A stretch of DNA of 10,175 bases from Thermoplasmatota archaeon (GTDB taxonomy: Archaea; Thermoplasmatota; Penumbrarchaeia; Penumbrarchaeales; Penumbrarchaeaceae), in contig JAUVCY010000034.1 of the NCBI GenBank assembly GCA_030595585.1, forward strand, positions 1-10,175. The letters are read 5' to 3'. Position numbers and translations under genes: made by a program. Of this stretch, positions 4,758 through 10,175 are shown one piece after another. Each line of letters starts with the position of its first letter. Position 1 is the stretch's first letter. The notes beneath the pieces were generated by a model. The model was given only the letters and a program-made list of their open reading frames with translations, did no database searches and was not told the origin of the DNA.

Positions 4758-7700
4758 ATGCTAATCATGTCAAGATCAAGCCATACAGCCGTACTGTGCG
4801 TTCTTCTTTCCATTGTGATGGTCTTTCCAGGTGGTCTTTTAACCCATGCAGGACCCACGGATGACCAATTATGGGATGAGGGTCGGATATTCAGCTTATC
4901 CTCGGATAAGATGGTCCGTTCCCTGTGGGGTGATCTCACGATAGATGAGATGCTCAGGACTGTGCCGACGTATGAGGGGGACGCCGATCCCAGCTTCTGG
5001 ATCGTACAGTTCGAATGGCCCATGTACTCATCCTACAGGGACTCGCTTGAGGCGCTTGGTTTTGGGGTAGTATCATACATGCCCGATGACTCCTACATCG
5101 TCCACAGGGGGAATGAGGACCCCAGGGAGATATCAAGCATACCTGGTGTGGTGGGGATATCCCCTTTCATCTCGGGGCTGAAGCTTTCACCCGAGACCCA
5201 TGATCTGCTCTTTAACGAGGTCCCCGCCGTGGAGATCGGCGGATCCGATTCCCTTCAGGTGGAGCTTTTCCTTCCCGATGGGGAGATCCGGCGGTACCTT
5301 GAGGAGGCGTCCGGCCATCCCGTTGTCGGGTCTGATATCGTCTACACCCTGCAGCTCCCCATACTCGATCCGGAGGGACTGGTATCAATAGATGGTGTCC
5401 GGTGGATAGAACCCTCCCCAGTCTACGAACTTCACAATAACGTATCTCAAGGTGCCATGGGAGTGGAGGAGGTGTGGCAGACGTACGGCCTGAACGGAAC
5501 AGGACAGATAGTGACGATCGCCGATACCGGACTTGACACCGGGGTCGACGACCACAACGTGGACGGTGACATCCACCTTGATTTCGACAACAGGGCGACC
5601 CTCGCCAATTGGGCGGGCACGTCCCCTGACGACGGCCACAGCCATGGTACCCACGTTACGGGCTCCGTGGCCGGGAACGGCAGAGAATCCAACGGGACCA
5701 TAAGGGGAATGGCCTACAATTCGTCCATATTCTTCCAGGCGATCATGGCAGATGGAGGCTCGCTCCAGATCCCATCCAACCTCAGCCTTCTGTTCCAGCA
5801 GTCCTACGAGAACGGATCCCGTATCCATACCAACAGCTGGGGATCGTCGGCTGCCGGAGCTTACACTACCTCATCGCAGTGGGTCGACTGGTTCCAGTAT
5901 TACAACCCTGAGATGTTGATCCTCTTCTCCGCGGGAAATAGCGGGTTGGATTGGTATCCCATAGACGGCAAGGTGGATGCAGATTCCATTGGCTCCCCGG
6001 CAACCGCCAAGAACTGTCTCACAGTGGGGGCGAGCGAGAACTACAGGCTTGACACGGAATATGATGTCTATGAATGGGGTGACTGGACCGGATGGAGAAA
6101 CGATCCCATCCTGGGGTGGCAATATATCTCGAAATATCCACTGGAACCGATCCACAGTGACAAATTGTCAGATGATATCAACGGCATAGCGGGATTCTCA
6201 TCAAGAGGGCCCACCGATGATGGGCGGATCAAACCTGACGTTGTGGCTCCTGGGACCGAGATACTATCCTGCAACTCATCAGTGGTGGGTTCGGGCAACG
6301 GTTGGGGGCTCTACCAGCATAACGACAAATATCTGTTCATGGGGGGGACATCGATGTCAACGCCTCTGACCGCGGGAATGGCGGTACTGGTGAGGCAGTA
6401 TTTCACGGATATCGAGGACCTCTCCTCACCTTCCGGCGCCCTCATCAAGGCCGCGATCATAGGTGGGGCCGTCGATATGACACCTGGACAGTACAGCGTT
6501 TATAATGCCACCACAAAGGAGGTGAACTCCAGGCCTGACTTCGATCAGGGTTGGGGGCGGGTGAACCTCACAACGACCATATCACCATACGAGGGAGGAA
6601 GGATATCCTTCATCGATGATAAGGCGGGCATCGAGACCTCCGACAGCGTCGAGCGGTATTTTCGCGTCAACTCGAACGAGGAGGTCCGCCTCACACTGGC
6701 CTGGTCCGATTATCCGGCAGCGCCATATTCCGCCGTGACCCTGGTCAACGACCTGGACCTGATCCTGATCTCGCCCAATGGAACGAGATATCACGGGAAC
6801 GACTTCCTCCACCCGTTCGATGATACCAGGGATGACGTGAACAACGTCGAGGGTATCTCCATCCCGAATCCTGCAACCGGATGGTGGAAGGTGATCGTCA
6901 ACGGAACGAGCATTCCCATGGGCCCGCAGCATTTCGCCCTTGTGATCTCGGGAAACGTATCCGACCCGGTCACCTCCGGGATCAGCCTGGGTCAGGAGTA
7001 CTACTCCACCGACGGTGACATCATTTCAGTTGAGGTGGTCAACGAGGACCTTATCGGCACCGGCTCCGTTTCCGCGAACGTTTCCTCTGACTCGGATACG
7101 ACAGGAAGGACGATCCAGCTCAATGAGACCTCCATAGAGGGGTCGTTCATAGGATACATCATGACGTCCAACGTATCCACCTCGAATACTTCCTTAATCC
7201 ACGTTGCGAACGACGACACGATAAATGCGTCATACACCTATGTCACCATTCGTTCCGCGCATGCAACGGCCAAAACCCCACAGCGTATATTCATCACAAG
7301 GGGGCCCGAGATGTACCAGATGTTCTCCGAATACAGCAACATCTCCATAGCGGGTACAGGGGATGTGGGCGTCGAGGGATACTGGGGCATATCCAACATC
7401 TCGATGCCGCTTCTGCCGCTGCTGGACGATGGCAACATCTCCATGGGCGACCTGGCGGCGGATGACGGCAACTACTCGTATAGGTGGGTGGTTCCATCGG
7501 GCATTACGGGCTCCATGGAGCTTCTGGTCCTGATCGACGACCCGTTCCTGGGGCAGAGGATATACCCCCAGTTCACAATGGAGTTCAACCACTCTGTCCC
7601 CCGGGTCCCGGACGGCCTCGCACTGGCGCCAGACCTTGAAGGGAACGGAGCGTTGATCTCCTGGTATGGGACCAACGAGACCGATATTGATCACTACTCC

Positions 7701-10175
7701 ATTTACATGAACTCCACCCCTCCGCTCCTGTGGGAGGCGGATGGATGGGACCTCGTTGCGAACACGTCCGGTGTGGAGGTGTCGATAGGTATCTCCGGTT
7801 TGGTCGATGGTTTGGAGTACCTGTTCAGGGTCTCTGCCGTTGACACTTCTGGCTACGAATCGACCCCCAGCGTCTGGCTGAACATGACACCGATGGATTC
7901 GACCCCACCAAATGTGGACCTTCTGACCACGTCCTACACGATAGTTGGTATCGCGGAACTGGAGTTCATCGGGGACCCGGACCTGGATCGGGTCGAGGTG
8001 GAGTACTTCAACGACACGGACAACAATGGGGTCGCCGATGATCCAGGTGAGGAGTATCACCCTGTGGCCATCGGGCCTCCGGTGGGTTTCAAATGGGATA
8101 CGAGGTCGGAGGCTGGAGGCCCCGGAGACGTTCCCCACATGATGTTAAGATACCGCGGATATGATGAGGCGAACAATACGTCGAACTGGAAGGAGGCATC
8201 AGGGTTCTCGGTGGACAACACCGGCCCTGGCTCGGTATCCATCATAAGCCCGCCGCCCAGGATCACCGATCAGGAGATCTGGGTCGTTGAGGGCCTGTCA
8301 GAGCCACTTGGCTGGGTGGTCGTGAAGGTAAATGGTGAGGAGCAGACGAACAATACCGTGGGAGGATCTGGGAGATTTGATATCTACCTGCGTCTTGAAG
8401 AGGGTTACAACGAGGTCCTGCTGGAGGCTTATGATAAGCACGGGGCGGGGCCCACGAACCGTACGTACGAGATAACCCTTGATACGCTCCTGCCAGTCCC
8501 TGTAATTGATGTAGGTTCCTCGGATATTGAGAGGGAGATATCCCCGGAGGGTTCAAGGTTCAATTCGACCAGCTACGATGTAGGACTGGACCCGGCCTTC
8601 ACCCGGGTGGACAACACCTCCTGGAAGGTGGTCGATCCCGAGGGAGGGATCCTGTTCGAGGGCTTTGGTACGAGTGTATTGATCCACTTTGATTCCCTTG
8701 GATACCACTGGGTCAACCTCACCGTGAGGGACCCGGCGGGCAACCAGAATTACACGGCGGTCCGGGTGAATGTCACGGACACCACACCTCCTGTTGTGAA
8801 TTTCACCGGCCCCGGTATCGTGGACGAGGATCACTCCGTCCAGTATGCTGCCGATGGGACGACAGATAATGATCTATCGTTCGACAGCCGTCCTCTCACC
8901 TCTTATCTATGGTTCTTCGAGGGGCGGGGCTGGAACAGCACCCACCACGGACATACCATCTGGATAAATTTCCCGCATCCCGGGGTCTACAACGCGACGC
9001 TTGAGGTGACGGACGGCGGAGGGAACACGGGAAATATAACCAAACAGGTGACGGTTCTGGACCATACACCACCCACGGGAAGCATCAGCGGTCCCTTTGC
9101 CGTGTACCTTGGCCAGCCGGTAGAATATCTTCCGAATATAACCGATAACGACGAGCATTTCCCGGAAGGGGCATATTTCGGATGGAACCTCTCCTACTAT
9201 TCCGGTGCGGAGGTGGAGTGGTCGGTATCACTGGAGGGCTTCAGCTTCCCATTCAACTTCACCCAGAAGGGCTACTACACGTTGAAGCTCATGGTGAGGG
9301 ACCCGTCGGGAAATTCGATGAACAGGAGCGTTGGAATTGATGCCTACGGCGATCTCACCGCCCCCTATGTGGTCAGCATCTATCCGATCCCGAACAGCAC
9401 CATGCAGTATCCAGAGGACCTCAAGGTCACCGTCACTTTCAGCGAGGATGTGGACCAGGATACGCTTGCCGGGTCCGTGTGGTTCGAGGATATCACCAAC
9501 ATATCCGGCCTGAAGGTAGAGACGAAGATCGAGATGGTCGACGGTAAGCAGATATGGGTGACTTCGCCCGATCTCGAGCTTGGCCACACGTACAGGATCG
9601 TTGTTTCCAGAGGCATAGCGGACAGCTGGGGAAACGTTTTGACAACCCTGGAGAGCAGGAACTACACGATAAGGAGCCTGTTCAGCCTCGTGTTCCCGGA
9701 TGGTGTTTATCCCCTTGGTGTCGAGGTGAATTTCAGCTCAGGAGAGGATCTCGTTCTCAGGTTCACAAACCCGGTGAGGCTGACCTCCCTCCTCAACCAT
9801 CTCAGGATTTGGGCGGTGCCCACTGACGAAGGTGATGGCGGATTCGAGGTGAGCTTCGAGGTTGAGGCGGGTGAGGATGAGTTCACCGCCATCATCCACG
9901 CGGATCTGGATGAGGGATTGACGTATGAGGTTTTCCTTGCCTACACCCTGAGGGACATCTACAATTTCAAGCTGGACAAGGACTACCAGTGGGATTTCAA
10001 GACATATCTGCCGTATGTACCGCAGAATGATACCCCCATTATCGACGATGATGATGGAGGTGAGGGGGAGGTGGGCCTCAACCTGGACCAGTATGTCCCA
10101 CATCTCCTCATCCTGGTAGCCATCGTTCTGTGTTTGATCATAATATTCTCGGCAATATCCCGGGCCAGGAGGAGG
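4758..10175 (+). CDS. Giant secreted subtilisin-like (S8) protease, membrane-anchored; runs off the right edge
   Basis: 1806 codons are open with no stop before the window end. Modules seen: signal peptide (R6, hydrophobic 11-28, likely cleavage after A31); a prodomain with two similar strand-helix-strand units (about 80-145 and 168-226); the S8 catalytic domain (about 232-605) with D256 in ADTGLD, H296 in HGTHVTG, oxyanion N394 in SAGNSG and S532 in GGTSMSTP; a jelly-roll-like domain (about 612-735); Ig-like modules (736-945); a fibronectin III-like domain (about 948-1040); an Ig-like module with a calcium-loop-like motif at 1086-1095; a glucodextranase-B-like Ig module (1156-1245); three PKD-like domains (about 1245-1341, 1342-1435, 1436-1533); two SbsA/Big_5-like domains (about 1533-1630 and 1640-1753); an acidic linker DDDDGGEGE (1763-1771); one transmembrane helix (1783-1800); and a basic cytosolic tail (R1802, R1804-R1806). 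Basic residues after a helix indicate a type I anchor, so the stop is probably close. N-glycosylation sequons are frequent. The expected role is extracellular protein degradation at the cell surface. ATG 4767 is an alternative start. Confidence 0.93.
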   Translation, partial: MLIMSRSSHTAVLCVLLSIVMVFPGGLLTHAGPTDDQLWDEGRIFSLSSDKMVRSLWGDLTIDEMLRTVPTYEGDADPSFWIVQFEWPMYSSYRDSLEALGFGVVSYMPDDSYIVHRGNEDPREISSIPGVVGISPFISGLKLSPETHDLLFNEVPAVEIGGSDSLQVELFLPDGEIRRYLEEASGHPVVGSDIVYTLQLPILDPEGLVSIDGVRWIEPSPVYELHNNVSQGAMGVEEVWQTYGLNGTGQIVTIADTGLDTGVDDHNVDGDIHLDFDNRATLANWAGTSPDDGHSHGTHVTGSVAGNGRESNGTIRGMAYNSSIFFQAIMADGGSLQIPSNLSLLFQQSYENGSRIHTNSWGSSAAGAYTTSSQWVDWFQYYNPEMLILFSAGNSGLDWYPIDGKVDADSIGSPATAKNCLTVGASENYRLDTEYDVYEWGDWTGWRNDPILGWQYISKYPLEPIHSDKLSDDINGIAGFSSRGPTDDGRIKPDVVAPGTEILSCNSSVVGSGNGWGLYQHNDKYLFMGGTSMSTPLTAGMAVLVRQYFTDIEDLSSPSGALIKAAIIGGAVDMTPGQYSVYNATTKEVNSRPDFDQGWGRVNLTTTISPYEGGRISFIDDKAGIETSDSVERYFRVNSNEEVRLTLAWSDYPAAPYSAVTLVNDLDLILISPNGTRYHGNDFLHPFDDTRDDVNNVEGISIPNPATGWWKVIVNGTSIPMGPQHFALVISGNVSDPVTSGISLGQEYYSTDGDIISVEVVNEDLIGTGSVSANVSSDSDTTGRTIQLNETSIEGSFIGYIMTSNVSTSNTSLIHVANDDTINASYTYVTIRSAHATAKTPQRIFITRGPEMYQMFSEYSNISIAGTGDVGVEGYWGISNISMPLLPLLDDGNISMGDLAADDGNYSYRWVVPSGITGSMELLVLIDDPFLGQRIYPQFTMEFNHSVPRVPDGLALAPDLEGNGALISWYGTNETDIDHYSIYMNSTPPLLWEADGWDLVANTSGVEVSIGISGLVDGLEYLFRVSAVDTSGYESTPSVWLNMTPMDSTPPNVDLLTTSYTIVGIAELEFIGDPDLDRVEVEYFNDTDNNGVADDPGEEYHPVAIGPPVGFKWDTRSEAGGPGDVPHMMLRYRGYDEANNTSNWKEASGFSVDNTGPGSVSIISPPPRITDQEIWVVEGLSEPLGWVVVKVNGEEQTNNTVGGSGRFDIYLRLEEGYNEVLLEAYDKHGAGPTNRTYEITLDTLLPVPVIDVGSSDIEREISPEGSRFNSTSYDVGLDPAFTRVDNTSWKVVDPEGGILFEGFGTSVLIHFDSLGYHWVNLTVRDPAGNQNYTAVRVNVTDTTPPVVNFTGPGIVDEDHSVQYAADGTTDNDLSFDSRPLTSYLWFFEGRGWNSTHHGHTIWINFPHPGVYNATLEVTDGGGNTGNITKQVTVLDHTPPTGSISGPFAVYLGQPVEYLPNITDNDEHFPEGAYFGWNLSYYSGAEVEWSVSLEGFSFPFNFTQKGYYTLKLMVRDPSGNSMNRSVGIDAYGDLTAPYVVSIYPIPNSTMQYPEDLKVTVTFSEDVDQDTLAGSVWFEDITNISGLKVETKIEMVDGKQIWVTSPDLELGHTYRIVVSRGIADSWGNVLTTLESRNYTIRSLFSLVFPDGVYPLGVEVNFSSGEDLVLRFTNPVRLTSLLNHLRIWAVPTDEGDGGFEVSFEVEAGEDEFTAIIHADLDEGLTYEVFLAYTLRDIYNFKLDKDYQWDFKTYLPYVPQNDTPIIDDDDGGEGEVGLNLDQYVPHLLILVAIVLCLIIIFSAISRARRR

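Noticed and set aside
7230..8138. 302-codon open frame on the minus strand inside the protease gene
   Set aside because: It is antisense to a continuous, motif-rich coding frame; its translation shows no recognisable domain, and such shadows are common in GC-rich codons.
4758..10175. Protease as a pseudogene or frameshifted gene because of its extreme length
   Set aside because: The frame is open through all 1806 codons, the domain order is coherent from signal peptide to membrane helix, and all four catalytic residues are present.
1..10175. CRISPR array or insertion sequence
   Set aside because: No regularly spaced direct repeats, transposase or terminal inverted repeats bounding a gene were found on reading both strands.

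Overview
The window looks archaeal. RtcB is an archaeal-type RNA ligase. Three of the five genes have an AT-rich TATA/BRE-like element about 26-31 nt upstream of the start and no Shine-Dalgarno sequence, as expected for leaderless or near-leaderless transcripts. Arg is mostly AGG/AGA and Ile often ATA. The far right encodes a very large secreted subtilase with PKD-type modules and a C-terminal membrane anchor. Together these suggest a euryarchaeon, most likely Thermoplasmatota. That lineage is my inference; nothing in the window (no rRNA) fixes it.

Layout, left to right. Bases 1-97 hold nested inverted repeats and a T7 run beyond the 3' end of rtcB. rtcB (98-1579, minus) encodes the tRNA-splicing/RNA-repair ligase with all catalytic motifs. 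It diverges from a DtxR/MntR-family metal-dependent repressor (1666-2145, plus) across an 86-bp spacer that holds two back-to-back promoters. A 72-bp spacer follows, containing a perfect 13-nt palindrome (2180-2192) that overlaps the likely promoter of the next gene. Next are a 686-aa Rad50/DndD-like SMC-type ATPase (2218-4278) and, overlapping it by 4 nt, a 118-aa protein with a ribbon-helix-helix-like N-terminus (4275-4631). A 126-bp spacer with AT-rich promoter/terminator-like sequence and a possible three-helix RNA fold leads to a giant S8 peptidase gene (4758 to beyond 10175), open for 1806 codons and still open at the window edge.

How they may work together. The ATPase and small protein are translationally coupled and very probably act as a pair on DNA; this is the best candidate for an undescribed system. 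The neighbouring regulator may bind the palindrome in their promoter. RtcB is a Mn-dependent enzyme in characterised archaea, so its divergent pairing with a DtxR/MntR-type sensor is suggestive but unproven. The protease is an independent cell-surface degradative enzyme. All four intergenic stretches are under 130 bp; no tRNA, rRNA, CRISPR array, insertion sequence or inverted-repeat-bounded element was seen.
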